This document shows positions 1 to 7,968 of a DNA stretch of 64,000 nt, one piece after another (position 1 is the first letter of the stretch; every line of letters begins with the position of its first letter). The position numbers and the translations under genes were made by a program. The stretch is taken from contig NZ_VDGH01000015.1 of NCBI RefSeq assembly GCF_006861795.1, positions 1-64,000 of the forward strand, given 5' to 3'. This DNA comes from Psychrobacillus lasiicapitis. Lineage in GTDB: Bacteria > Bacillota > Bacilli > Bacillales_A > Planococcaceae. The notes under the pieces are model-generated. The model saw only the letters and a program-made list of their open reading frames with translations. It did no database searches and had not been told where the DNA came from.

Positions 1-115
1 GTGGGATTAGCGAGACAGGTGAGACCCCGCACGTAGCGTTAGCGGAGGAGGAGGCTCACCGCTCGCCCCACGGAAAGCGTCCGCCTGGAGCGGAAATCAT
101 GGCGGACATCTTAGT
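1..115 (+). repeat. GC-rich dispersed repeat, family A (copy 1, cut by the window edge)
   Basis: GC-rich block in an AT-rich context, carrying ACAGGTGAGACCCCGC, GAGGAGGCTCACCG and GGAAAGCGTCCGCCTGGAGC. The same words recur near 41.0 kb (reverse orientation) and 53.7 kb, and the right-hand part recurs at 41.5 and 53.4 kb. The left end lies outside the window. No coding potential is seen. It lies downstream of the leftward luciferase-like gene. Confidence 0.75.
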
Positions 116-187
116 ATCTTACCGCGCCGTTTCCCTAAATGGTGAAATAGTCAATCACTTACCGTATTTTATAATTTTCTAAAGATG

Positions 188-218
188 AAAAAAGCTGAGA
201 TATCTTATACATCTCAGC
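188..218 (-). terminator. Rho-independent terminator of the luciferase-like operon
   Basis: Arms GCTGAGAT (194-201) and ATCTCAGC (211-218) form a perfect 8-bp stem with a 9-nt loop. On the minus strand the stem is followed by TTTTTT (188-193). It sits just past the stop codon at 233. Confidence 0.8.
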
Positions 219-232
219 CGTTTTCCTCACAA

Positions 233-1270
233 TTATTTACTTGTCTCTCTTCGCACGATCGGGGCAACTTCTGTTGCAAGTAGTTCAATGCCTTTTGCAA
301 TCTCACTAAATGATTGACCACCGATATCTATTTGTGCGATAAAACGGTCGTGTCCGAACGCTTCATGCTGGCGAAGTATTTTTTCAACGATTTGCTGTGG
401 ACTTCCCACAAAAAGAGCAGTTTCTGGACTTGCTACTTGCTCGAAATCAGAACGAGTTATTCTAGTTGTCATTCCTCTTTGCTTATTCACATAAGACCAA
501 TAATTAGCGTAATAAGGATAAAACTCGTCTTTTGCCTGTTGGCTTTCTTTTGCTATATAGGTGTGTCCGTTTACTGCAATCGGTAAGTTTTCTCGTTTAT
601 GCCCCTCTTCAATACCCGCTTGTATATATAAATCTACTAAGGATTTAAAGTGTGTTAGCGGTCCTCCTAATATAGCCATTGCCAATCCAACTCCGAGTTT
701 ACCAGCTCTGATTGCACTTTTAGCAGTCCCACCTACTCCAACCCAAAGTGGCAGCTTTTTTTGAATTGGTCGTGGAGAAATCATTGCATTCTCCAGGTTA
801 GAACGGAATGTACCTTGCCAAGTCACCATTTCCTCTGTATTTAACTGTTGCAGTAATTTTATATTTTCTTCAAACAATGCATCATAATCATCCAATTCAT
901 ACCCAAAAAGGGGAAAGGACTCTATAAATGCTCCCCTACCTGCTATGATTTCAGCCCGTCCTTCGGATATCAAGTCTACCGTTGCAAAATCTTCAAATAA
1001 ACGAACTGGATCTAGGGTGCTTATAACACTTGTTGCACTCGTTAGTTTAATATGTTTTGTAGCTTGTGCAAGAGCTGCAAGGACAATTGCCGGAGACGAA
1101 ATAGTATAATCTAACCGGTGGTGTTCGCCAACACCGAAAATATCAAGACCCGCCTCATCAGCCATTTTCCCCAATTCAATCACTTCTTTTAAACGCTGTT
1201 TCGCACTAATTGTTTCTCCAGTGTGTGGATTTGGACCTAGGTCCCCAAATGTATATATACCAATTTCCAT
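233..1270 (-). CDS. LLM-class flavin-dependent oxidoreductase (luciferase-like)
   Basis: A 345-residue bacterial luciferase-like monooxygenase, expected to be a cytosolic FMNH2/F420-type TIM barrel; substrate unknown. The N-terminus MEIGIYTFGD and the early GVGEHHRLDY segment are typical of this family, as is the SPRPIQKKLPLWVGVGG segment in the middle. Length is normal. The start lies 3 bases after the stop of the NAD(P)-binding gene upstream, with a GCGGAG ribosome site inside that gene's end, so the two are co-transcribed and probably translationally coupled. A nearby Rrf2 regulator with a matching operator suggests induction by electrophile, oxidant or nitrosative stress. That role is inferred from context. 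Confidence 0.88.
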   Translation of the reverse strand: MEIGIYTFGDLGPNPHTGETISAKQRLKEVIELGKMADEAGLDIFGVGEHHRLDYTISSPAIVLAALAQATKHIKLTSATSVISTLDPVRLFEDFATVDLISEGRAEIIAGRGAFIESFPLFGYELDDYDALFEENIKLLQQLNTEEMVTWQGTFRSNLENAMISPRPIQKKLPLWVGVGGTAKSAIRAGKLGVGLAMAILGGPLTHFKSLVDLYIQAGIEEGHKRENLPIAVNGHTYIAKESQQAKDEFYPYYANYWSYVNKQRGMTTRITRSDFEQVASPETALFVGSPQQIVEKILRQHEAFGHDRFIAQIDIGGQSFSEIAKGIELLATEVAPIVRRETSK

Positions 1271-1273
1271 TAT

Positions 1274-1912
1274 CTACTCCGCTTCTGAAACAACTGAAAA
1301 ACGTTCATTAACATGCTTGGCATTTTCAATTTCATCTACAATGGCAATAGCATAATCTGCATAACTGATATAGCTTTTACCTTCTGAGTTTAAAATTAGA
1401 TTATCTTTTCCTAATTGATATGCCCCAGTTCTTTTACCTTCCGGGTCAAAGTGGCCAGCAGGGCTAACAAATGTCCAATTAATATCAGCTGTTTCTTGAA
1501 ATTCTTTTAAGTTTCTTCCTTGACCTGTTGCTGTAGGTTTGAAAATGGCAGGAAATTCAGGAGTATCCATTACACGGATTGTTTTCGCCTCGTCTACATA
1601 TAAACTTCCTGCTCCGCCTACAACAATTGCTCTTGTATCAGTTCCTTTGATCGCCTCAATTAAAGCGTGACCAGCATCTACATGGGCTTGCTCTTCTCCA
1701 AGCGGTGCACCAAATGCATTTACCACAACATCAAACTGTTTTACATCCTCTGAAGTAAGGGCAAATATGCTTTTTTCTAAAACTTGAACGTCTTTCGCAT
1801 TCAGCCTCGTAGCATCTCTAACAATTGCCGTTACTTCATGCCCTCTAACTTTTGCTTCTTCTAATATATGACTTCCCGCTTTTCCTGTTGCCCCAATAAT
1901 ACCTATTTTCAT
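1274..1912 (-). CDS. NAD(P)-binding oxidoreductase, NmrA/YwnB-like
   Basis: A 212-residue atypical short-chain dehydrogenase with an N-terminal Rossmann motif GATGKAG (residues 7-13) directly after the first beta strand. The chain resembles B. subtilis YwnB, which also sits beside an Rrf2 gene (ywnA). It lacks a clear YxxxK catalytic pair, so it may act as an NADPH sensor or a quinone/flavin reductase. GGAGG lies 6-7 bases before ATG. The 75-base upstream gap holds a perfect 9-bp inverted repeat. It is the first gene of a two-gene operon with the luciferase-like oxidoreductase. Confidence 0.85.
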   Translation of the reverse strand: MKIGIIGATGKAGSHILEEAKVRGHEVTAIVRDATRLNAKDVQVLEKSIFALTSEDVKQFDVVVNAFGAPLGEEQAHVDAGHALIEAIKGTDTRAIVVGGAGSLYVDEAKTIRVMDTPEFPAIFKPTATGQGRNLKEFQETADINWTFVSPAGHFDPEGKRTGAYQLGKDNLILNSEGKSYISYADYAIAIVDEIENAKHVNERFSVVSEAE

Positions 1913-1940
1913 GTTTTTCCCTCCAATAAAATTTCATTTC

Positions 1941-1963
1941 GTTGTAACATAACCTGTTACAAC
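1941..1963. promoter_or_regulatory. Putative Rrf2 operator 1
   Basis: Perfect inverted repeat GTTGTAACA-N5-TGTTACAAC between the Rrf2 gene and the ywnB-like gene. It shares length and outer positions (GWTGTAAC ... TTACAWC over 23 bp) with the repeat overlapping the Rrf2 gene's own promoter at 2432-2454, which suggests one regulator binds both. Confidence 0.65.
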
Positions 1964-1987
1964 TATAGCAAAAAAATTGAATAGTAA

Positions 1988-2416
1988 TTATCCAATTTTT
2001 TTGCTTAACACTTGAACTAACTCTTCCATCGTAACTTCCTTTAAAACTGCCTCCATTGCATCTTGCGCACGGAACAGTATTAGCTCCAAAACCCCTTGAA
2101 TATTAGCACCGACTGGACAATTGGGATTGGGATTCTCATGTATTTGGAAAAGTTCTCCTTCTTCCACCACTTCTACCGCATCATATACATCTAAAAGGGT
2201 TATATCATGTAAAGGCTTTAGAAGTGTCGCTCCTCCTAGCCCACGTCGAATCTCTATAAGTCCTGCTTTTTTTAACTTGCCCATTACTCTTCGAATTACC
2301 ACTGGATTTGTATTAACACTCTCTGCAATCCACTCAGAAGTACAAACGATGTTTCGATCTAATGTTACGAGAGATAGTATATGAACAGCGACAGTAAATC
2401 GACTACTAATCTTCAT
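1988..2416 (-). CDS. Rrf2-family transcriptional regulator (YwnA-like)
   Basis: A 142-residue winged-helix regulator. The N-terminus MKISSRFTVAVHIL and the helix-turn-helix segment SVNTNPVVIRRVMGKLKKAG are Rrf2 hallmarks. The C-terminal half contains HENPNPNCPVGANIQ, closely like B. subtilis YwnA, with one cysteine (about residue 100) rather than the three-cysteine Fe-S cluster of IscR/NsrR. A thiol-based redox sensor is therefore more likely than a cluster sensor. It has its own sigma-A promoter overlapped by an inverted repeat (autoregulation), and a matching repeat precedes the next operon, which is its probable target. Confidence 0.9.
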   Translation of the reverse strand: MKISSRFTVAVHILSLVTLDRNIVCTSEWIAESVNTNPVVIRRVMGKLKKAGLIEIRRGLGGATLLKPLHDITLLDVYDAVEVVEEGELFQIHENPNPNCPVGANIQGVLELILFRAQDAMEAVLKEVTMEELVQVLSKKIG

Positions 2417-2431
2417 ATTTTTCCACCTTCC

Positions 2432-2469
2432 GATGTAACCATCATAATTACATCTATTGTTTTTGTCAA
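2432..2469 (-). promoter_or_regulatory. Rrf2 gene promoter with overlapping operator 2
   Basis: Read on the minus strand: -35 TTGACA (2464-2469), 17-bp spacer, -10 TATGAT (2441-2446). The inverted repeat GATGTAA-N9-TTACATC (2432-2454) lies across the -10 box, the classical position for autorepression. Confidence 0.75.
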
Positions 2470-2570
2470 ATAAATTGCTGGTTCCTTACACAACGTAGTA
2501 TCTTCCCCTTCTATTATCCCAAAAACTTCTATAAAATAAAAAGAAAGCCTATAGAAAAGAGGAGATTAAA

Positions 2571-3467
2571 TTGAGTGACGTATCTGTAGAACTAAAGGTT
2601 GAAAAAACGCCCCATAGAAATGCTCCTAAAAAAGTCATCTTTGCACGAACAGTAATGATTGCTATTGGTGCTATTTTAATGGCAGTTGGACTGGAGTTAT
2701 TTTTAGTACCAAATCAAATATTAGACGGGGGAGTAGTTGGGGTCTCAATTATCCTTTCACACCTTACTGGTGTCCGTTTAGGTATTTTTATATTTATCCT
2801 CAACATCCCATTCTTTTTCCTTGGCTATAAACAAATAGGGAAAACCTTCGCATTATCCACCTTATTTGGCATTACAGTCTTATCTATTTGTACATCCTAT
2901 TTACATAATATAGATCCCATCACGAAAGATTTGTTGCTCTCCACTGTGTTCGGAGGAATCATTTTAGGAATGGGTGTCGGCCTCGTTATTCGAAATGGCG
3001 GTTCCTTAGATGGTTCAGAAATTCTAGCGATTTTATTCAATAAAGCCCTACCATTTTCTGTTGGTGAAATTATTATGATTATTAACTTAGTTATTTTCAG
3101 TGTGGCGGGCTTCGTATTTACTTGGGAACAGGCGATGTATTCATTTTTAGCCTATTTCATTGCATTCAAAACAATCGATATTGTCATTCAAGGATTAGAT
3201 GAGTCCAAATCTATTTATATTATTAGCGATCAGATAGAGGACATTGGAGATGCTATCATGGATCGACTCGGGCGCGGGGTTACCTACTTACACGGGGAAG
3301 GTGCCTATACGGGGGACAATAAAAAGGTGATTTTCACTGTGGTTACCAGAATTGAAGAAGCAAAACTAAAGTCGATAGTAGAAGAAATTGATGACCATGC
3401 ATTTTTAGCAATCGGCAATATCGCCGAAGTTCGTGGCGGAAGATTTAAGAAAAAGGATATTCACTAA
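2571..3467 (+). CDS. YitT-family membrane protein (DUF161/DUF2179)
   Basis: A 298-residue integral membrane protein. Residues about 20-205 hold five to six hydrophobic helices, including the conserved LFLVPNQILDGGVVGVS segment. Residues about 210-298 form the soluble C-terminal DUF2179 domain with GRGVTYLHGEGAYTG. Several paralogs exist per Bacillales genome, and their transported substrate or role is not established. It starts at TTG with GAGGAGA 6-7 bases upstream; no better in-frame ATG is nearby. It stands alone, convergent with the CoA-transferase gene. Confidence 0.88.
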   Translation: MSDVSVELKVEKTPHRNAPKKVIFARTVMIAIGAILMAVGLELFLVPNQILDGGVVGVSIILSHLTGVRLGIFIFILNIPFFFLGYKQIGKTFALSTLFGITVLSICTSYLHNIDPITKDLLLSTVFGGIILGMGVGLVIRNGGSLDGSEILAILFNKALPFSVGEIIMIINLVIFSVAGFVFTWEQAMYSFLAYFIAFKTIDIVIQGLDESKSIYIISDQIEDIGDAIMDRLGRGVTYLHGEGAYTGDNKKVIFTVVTRIEEAKLKSIVEEIDDHAFLAIGNIAEVRGGRFKKKDIH

Positions 3468-3514
3468 TAAAAACTACCCTTTTACTTTATATAACAGAAG
3501 GATTATTCCTTTCA

Positions 3515-3555
3515 TGCAAAAACCGATCTCAACATAAATGAGATCGGTTTTTGCA
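3515..3555. terminator. Bidirectional terminator
   Basis: A 16-bp perfect stem (arms 3515-3530 and 3540-3555, 9-nt loop) whose base is A/T-rich on both sides, giving U-tracts in either direction. It lies between convergent genes, and the right arm ends at the CoA-transferase stop codon. Confidence 0.85.
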
Positions 3556-5076
3556 TTAAACATATGATTTTACTTTTTCATCAAGCATTGTGCCATTTTT
3601 CGCTAGATTCGTATGGAACGAGAATGCTTTTTCAAGTACATGTGGAGTTTGTCCACCTCTTGTTAAAGCTTCTTCATAGTAACTACGTAATTGTGATTTG
3701 TACATTGGATGTACGCAATTATTAATAATCAGTTCTGCACGTTCTCTTGGAGCTAATCCACGAAGATCTGCATAGCCCTGCTCGGTCACAACCACATCCA
3801 CATCATGCTCGGTGTGGTCTACATGCGCAACGAAAGGAACAATACTTGTAATGTTTCCGCCTTTTGCTATAGACTTCGTGACGAAAATGGCAAGTTTTGC
3901 ATTTCGTGCGAAATCCCCTGAACCGCCAATACCATTCATCATTTTTGTTCCTGAAACATGTGTAGAGTTAACGTTTCCGTAAATATCAAACTCAAGCGCT
4001 GTGTTGATCGAGATCAATCCGAGACGACGAATAATTTCAGGATGATTAGTAATTTCCTGTGGACGTAGGACTAACTTATCTCGATACTTATCCAAGTTCC
4101 CGTATACTTGCTTCATCATCTCTTCTGAAAGCGTAATGGAGCAAGCAGATGCAAAATTGACTTTCCCTGCATCGATTAACTCGAACACAGAGTCTTGCAG
4201 CACTTCCGAGTATACTTGTAAATCTTCAAATTCGGAATCAATGAGGCCGTGTAACACTGCATTCGCAACCGAACCGATACCTGCTTGTAGAGGAGCTAGG
4301 TTATTAGTAAGTCTTCCTGCTTTTACTTCTTCTCGTAAGAAAGAGATTAAATGGTTTGCCATTTCTTTTGTCTCGTGATCTGGCGGAACAATCGGTGATG
4401 GTGAATCTGTGCATTTAGTAAAAACGATACCTCTAATTTTATCCGTGTCAACAGGCATTCCAACTGTACCGATTCGATCATCTGCTTTTGTTAATGGAAT
4501 CGGAAGTCTTTGTCCTTGTTCAGCTGGCTCGTATAGGTCATGCAATCCTTCTAATTGTTCCGATTGGTCTAGATTAATTTCTACAATAATGTTTTTAGCG
4601 TGTGTTACAAAAGCTAAATTGTTACCAATAGATGTAGTAGGAATAATCATACCATCGGCCGTTATTGAAACCGCTTCCACTATAGCGAAGTCAATTTGTG
4701 GTAAAGCTCTATTACGTATCATTTCTGCTGTATGTGATAAATGTTGGTCGACAAATAAATGATTACCGGCATTAATATTTTTACGCATCGTTGCATCTGC
4801 TTGGAAAGGCAAGCGTTTGTTAATAATACCTGCTTCCGACAAGACTTTATCTAAATCAGAACCTAAAGAAGCTCCTGTAAAAATATTTACTTTAAACTTT
4901 TCTTTCTTCGCTCGCTCAACTAATGCAAATGGAACCGCTTTCGCGTCACCCGCACGTGTAAATCCACTTAAACCTAATGTCATACCGTCTCTAATCCACG
5001 ATGCAGCATTCTCCGCTTTTACGACAAGATCATGCAAGCTGCTATCTTTTATACGCTCAAGATTCTTTTCCATCAA
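3556..5076 (-). CDS. Acetyl-CoA hydrolase / succinate CoA-transferase family protein
   Basis: A 506-residue class I CoA-transferase of the acetyl-CoA hydrolase branch, close in length and layout to succinyl-CoA:acetate CoA-transferase (AarC type). Expected reaction: acyl exchange between acetyl-CoA/acetate and succinyl-CoA/succinate. The predicted catalytic glutamate is E291 in YSEVLQDSVFE. Other family segments are GLSGFTRAGDAK (36-46), IGNNLAFVTHAK and VVVTEQGYADLRGL near the C-terminus. The ATG follows a GGGGGGG run. Upstream lie an inverted repeat and a direct repeat spaced 21 bp, and then a LytTR regulator gene. Control by that neighbour is plausible but inferred. Confidence 0.88.
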   Translation of the reverse strand: MMEKNLERIKDSSLHDLVVKAENAASWIRDGMTLGLSGFTRAGDAKAVPFALVERAKKEKFKVNIFTGASLGSDLDKVLSEAGIINKRLPFQADATMRKNINAGNHLFVDQHLSHTAEMIRNRALPQIDFAIVEAVSITADGMIIPTTSIGNNLAFVTHAKNIIVEINLDQSEQLEGLHDLYEPAEQGQRLPIPLTKADDRIGTVGMPVDTDKIRGIVFTKCTDSPSPIVPPDHETKEMANHLISFLREEVKAGRLTNNLAPLQAGIGSVANAVLHGLIDSEFEDLQVYSEVLQDSVFELIDAGKVNFASACSITLSEEMMKQVYGNLDKYRDKLVLRPQEITNHPEIIRRLGLISINTALEFDIYGNVNSTHVSGTKMMNGIGGSGDFARNAKLAIFVTKSIAKGGNITSIVPFVAHVDHTEHDVDVVVTEQGYADLRGLAPRERAELIINNCVHPMYKSQLRSYYEEALTRGGQTPHVLEKAFSFHTNLAKNGTMLDEKVKSYV

Positions 5077-5115
5077 TTAACCCCCCCGTATAGTATATGT
5101 ATCTTATTTTATCGT

Positions 5116-5130
5116 AAATTGTCACAATTT
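5116..5130. promoter_or_regulatory. Inverted repeat upstream of the CoA-transferase gene
   Basis: Perfect AAATTGT-C-ACAATTT, with outer ATCG/CGAT extending the symmetry on both sides. It lies about 40-55 bases upstream of the start codon in the promoter region, where TATACT (minus strand, near 5090) is a possible -10. The binding factor is unknown. Confidence 0.45.
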
Positions 5131-5161
5131 CGATAAAAGTAGATAAAGAAGCTTAATGATC

Positions 5162-5193
5162 GATTAAAGCAGAGAATTTTATGATTAAACCAG
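5162..5193 (-). promoter_or_regulatory. Candidate LytTR-type direct repeat
   Basis: On the minus strand CTGGTTTAATC (5183-5193) and CTGCTTTAATC (5162-5172) repeat with exactly 21 bp between equivalent positions. Two direct repeats about two helical turns apart are the binding architecture of LytTR regulators, and a LytTR gene lies immediately upstream at 5356-6000. Confidence 0.5.
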
Positions 5194-5246
5194 CAAATAC
5201 TTTACCGTATAATTTAAAACCATTATTTTAATATAACAAATTAATA

Positions 5247-5293
5247 AATAAGGCTTGAATAAAAGGATACTTTCCCCTTATACAAGCCTTATT
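5247..5293 (-). terminator. Terminator-like hairpin after the LytTR gene
   Basis: Arms AATAAGGCTTG (5247-5257) and CAAGCCTTATT (5283-5293) pair perfectly around a 25-nt loop that can itself pair (AAAGGATAC / CCCCTT, weakly). It ends transcription from the LytTR gene before the CoA-transferase promoter. The loop is long and no strong U-tract is present. Confidence 0.5.
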
Positions 5294-5355
5294 ACTATCA
5301 TTCAGCAGAAGACTCCACCTCTAGAGGTGGTCAAACACTTGGGCATAATGGATTG

Positions 5356-6000
5356 TTAAAATCCTAATAACTTTCGAAAATAACTAGAGTATGACTGACT
5401 AACAGAAACTTTTTCGCCATTGTCCATCACTAGAATAAACGTAGAATGTGTATCTGGATAAATTTCTTTTATATGATGAACATTCACGATAAAAGAACGA
5501 TGACAGCGTATGAAGGATTGTCTAGGAAGCCTATATTCGAAGTCATTTAGTGAACTAGTATGGGTTCCCGAGAATGTCTTCGTCACTATATGTGTTTTTC
5601 GATCCTTTGCTTCTAAATAAATAACATCTGAAAACGAAATAGGAATCCAGCCATCCTGTGTTTTGATCGTTACGACAGACTTTCCTTCCGTAAATGCTGG
5701 ATAAATAGCTAGTACACAACCTTCAAGCTCTCCTTGATGTTGAAAAGGTACAGCCATCCCGTGATAAGGAACACCAAACACTTCTCGGTCGATAAACTCC
5801 GACACTTTTTGCTTTCCGCTCATCGCTTTATAAGCAAGTGTTCCTTCTACCACTGGATCACCAGGAGAAATTTTCAAATCTATTCGTTTACTTGGTCGAT
5901 AATAGATATATTTTTCTTTATCGGATACTGCAATAGATATTTCATCGGAAAATAGTTCGCCTATTACATCTAAAAGTCCACCAATGGATAAATCCTTCAT
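5356..6000 (-). CDS. LytTR DNA-binding transcriptional regulator
   Basis: A 214-residue protein with an N-terminal PAS/GAF-like sensory region (about 1-115) and a C-terminal LytTR domain (about 120-214). LytTR signatures are VIYLEAKDRKTHIVT, FIRCHRSFIVNVHHIKEI and the final SQSYSSYFRKLLGF. No receiver domain is present, so it probably senses a small molecule directly. The start at 6000 is chosen because AAAGGAAAG precedes it. An upstream ATG at 6033 overlaps the preceding gene and has no ribosome site. It lies upstream of a CoA-transferase gene whose leader has a 21-bp-spaced direct repeat. Confidence 0.83.
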   Translation of the reverse strand: MKDLSIGGLLDVIGELFSDEISIAVSDKEKYIYYRPSKRIDLKISPGDPVVEGTLAYKAMSGKQKVSEFIDREVFGVPYHGMAVPFQHQGELEGCVLAIYPAFTEGKSVVTIKTQDGWIPISFSDVIYLEAKDRKTHIVTKTFSGTHTSSLNDFEYRLPRQSFIRCHRSFIVNVHHIKEIYPDTHSTFILVMDNGEKVSVSQSYSSYFRKLLGF

Positions 6001-6025
6001 TCCTGTACTTTCCTTTCGTTCTAAA

Positions 6026-6979
6026 TTACACACAAACGACTATTTCACGCGAAAACTGCTGTTTCTTTGTAATACAACGATCGATTATTTGGAATCCAAT
6101 CGATTCCAATCGCTCATCCATAGACTCAATTGTTACAATAACGACCTTTTTGGCTATTCTTCTAGCGTGCTTCAATATCGTAAATTGTTCGTCCCATGAT
6201 GCATGCGTGTACAAATTATACGGCAAATCAATAATGGCAACATCGTAAGTTTCTGTGATATCTTCAATAGCACTTTTTCTTACATCCCCTGTTAAACCAA
6301 AGTGTGCAATATTTTCTCTAGAACCTACGCAAACAAGTGGATTAATATCCCTTCCGACTATGTTTATTCCCATAGATAAAGCTTCGACAAGCACTGTTCC
6401 AATTCCGCAGCAAGGATCGATTGCTCGAATCCCTTCAGAACGTGGAACTGCGATATTGGCTACTGCGCGAGCCACTCTTGTGCTAAGTGCAGTTGAATAC
6501 TCTCTTGGTTTTTTCATATGCTTAAACCAAATAGGTTCACTTTTCGTATATAATCCAAAGTACCAGCGACCGCCGTATGGAACTACTGCATATAGTTGAT
6601 CGGGATTATGTAAATCGAAATCTCCTTGCATTTCACTTCCAATTGCTCGTTCTATTTGAAGGCGCTCATTATTTTCGATTTTATCTTTCCCTTGTCGATC
6701 ATTAATCTTGAGAAACATTACTTTGTTTGTCTGTTCTTCATTGCCAAACATGGATGCACGTGCAATGATCTCTTCTACCGTGTCTCCCTCTACTAATACT
6801 TCGACTCTTCCTTTTATAAATGGGCTTCTACTAGGATCTATCTTCACATCGCTTTTTATGATTTTGGCTTCCGTATCTGCTCCAAAAAAAGAGCGCATCT
6901 CTAAATGACATAGGGAGCGTTCTGCATCGTTATATGCAAATGTATAAATGAATGCCGGTTGTCGGCTAAAATTCGTCAA
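6026..6979 (-). CDS. TRM11-like RNA methyltransferase (SAM-dependent)
   Basis: A 317-residue protein with an N-terminal THUMP-like region and a C-terminal Rossmann methyltransferase domain. DPCCGIGTVLVEAL is the SAM-binding motif I, GRDIN follows as motif II, and IDLPYNLY is the motif IV loop typical of N-methylation of guanine in RNA (UPF0020/Trm11 family). The likely substrate is tRNA or rRNA, not determined here. It ends 25 bases before the LytTR start and is probably transcribed with it, although the roles look unrelated. Confidence 0.82.
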   Translation of the reverse strand: MTNFSRQPAFIYTFAYNDAERSLCHLEMRSFFGADTEAKIIKSDVKIDPSRSPFIKGRVEVLVEGDTVEEIIARASMFGNEEQTNKVMFLKINDRQGKDKIENNERLQIERAIGSEMQGDFDLHNPDQLYAVVPYGGRWYFGLYTKSEPIWFKHMKKPREYSTALSTRVARAVANIAVPRSEGIRAIDPCCGIGTVLVEALSMGINIVGRDINPLVCVGSRENIAHFGLTGDVRKSAIEDITETYDVAIIDLPYNLYTHASWDEQFTILKHARRIAKKVVIVTIESMDERLESIGFQIIDRCITKKQQFSREIVVCV

Positions 6980-7059
6980 TGTATTCCCTCCAATAATATT
7001 TCTATTATAACACGCAACAACCGATTCCTCTTTTGAAAGAAATCGGTTGTTTGCTTACT

Positions 7060-7878
7060 TTATATGTCAATGGAGCTTTCTTGTAAATAGTTATATATCT
7101 CTTCACCAATTTCCGCTAGAATTTGCTTGGATAACAGGTCATCTTCTTCCTTTGATAAAACAGTTGCAAGTAACTTTCTTTGTCCAACATAAAAAATGCC
7201 AACATCATGACGAGTTCCAGGTATCCAACCTGTTTTATGGGCTAGTTCCCATGGTGTCATACCATCATTAAAGTTAGAATAGGGGGAAGGGAGTTTTTCA
7301 GGTAAGCAATCTTTTATTTGTTGCTTTTTCATAATAGCAATCATTTGTTTACTAGCCTCTTCACTTGCTAGCTTACCTGTAGCCATCAGCTTTAATAGTT
7401 TTCCAATATCATTCGCTGTTATTTGATTGTAGCCTTTTGGTCTCGGATTATTCATCATTAACTTATTATAAAAAGTGCTCTTTTCCATACCCGCTTCTTT
7501 CATCGTTTGTACAATATGTTCTACCCCTACTAAATCTATTAATATATTAGTCGCTGTGTTATCACTTTGAATAATCATTAACATCACTATGTCGCAAATT
7601 GAAAGAGACGTGCCAGGAGTTAAATGTTGAAGAACACCTGAACCTCCTACAAAGTCATCTTCCTTTAGAATCAATTCATCTGTTAATGATATTTCCCCGC
7701 GTTCAACAGCAGAGAAAACCGCTACCATGATTGGGACTTTTATAACACTTGCTGCATAAAAAAGTTCATCCCCATTTGATATCCACTTTGCCCCTCTATC
7801 AAGATCTTCCAATACAATACCCCATGTTCCCGCTGACTGTTCAGTTAAACTTCGGATCTTATTTACTAGTATTTTCAT
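7060..7878 (-). CDS. Class A beta-lactamase-like serine hydrolase (no signal peptide)
   Basis: A 272-residue protein of the class A beta-lactamase/PBP fold. The visible active-site motifs are SVIK (SxxK nucleophile, near residue 44), SDN (near 110) and KTG (near 235). The omega loop reads NNPRPKG and lacks the ExxLN deacylation motif of true beta-lactamases, and there is no export signal. It is therefore probably a cytosolic hydrolase rather than a resistance enzyme. The start at 7878 has GGGGGA 7 bases upstream; a longer frame reading upstream starts without a ribosome site inside the divergent promoter region. It is divergent from an AraC-type gene. Confidence 0.8.
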   Translation of the reverse strand: MKILVNKIRSLTEQSAGTWGIVLEDLDRGAKWISNGDELFYAASVIKVPIMVAVFSAVERGEISLTDELILKEDDFVGGSGVLQHLTPGTSLSICDIVMLMIIQSDNTATNILIDLVGVEHIVQTMKEAGMEKSTFYNKLMMNNPRPKGYNQITANDIGKLLKLMATGKLASEEASKQMIAIMKKQQIKDCLPEKLPSPYSNFNDGMTPWELAHKTGWIPGTRHDVGIFYVGQRKLLATVLSKEEDDLLSKQILAEIGEEIYNYLQESSIDI

Positions 7879-7968
7879 CTTTCGTCCCCCTTTATTTAAA
7901 ATCATGAAATTACATTCTATTATAATGGAATAATAAGATATATTATGAATAATAGATGAATTTAAAAG

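Noticed and set aside
7060-7878. Calling the serine hydrolase a beta-lactam resistance gene
   Set aside because: Missing signal peptide and ExxLN motif argue against it.
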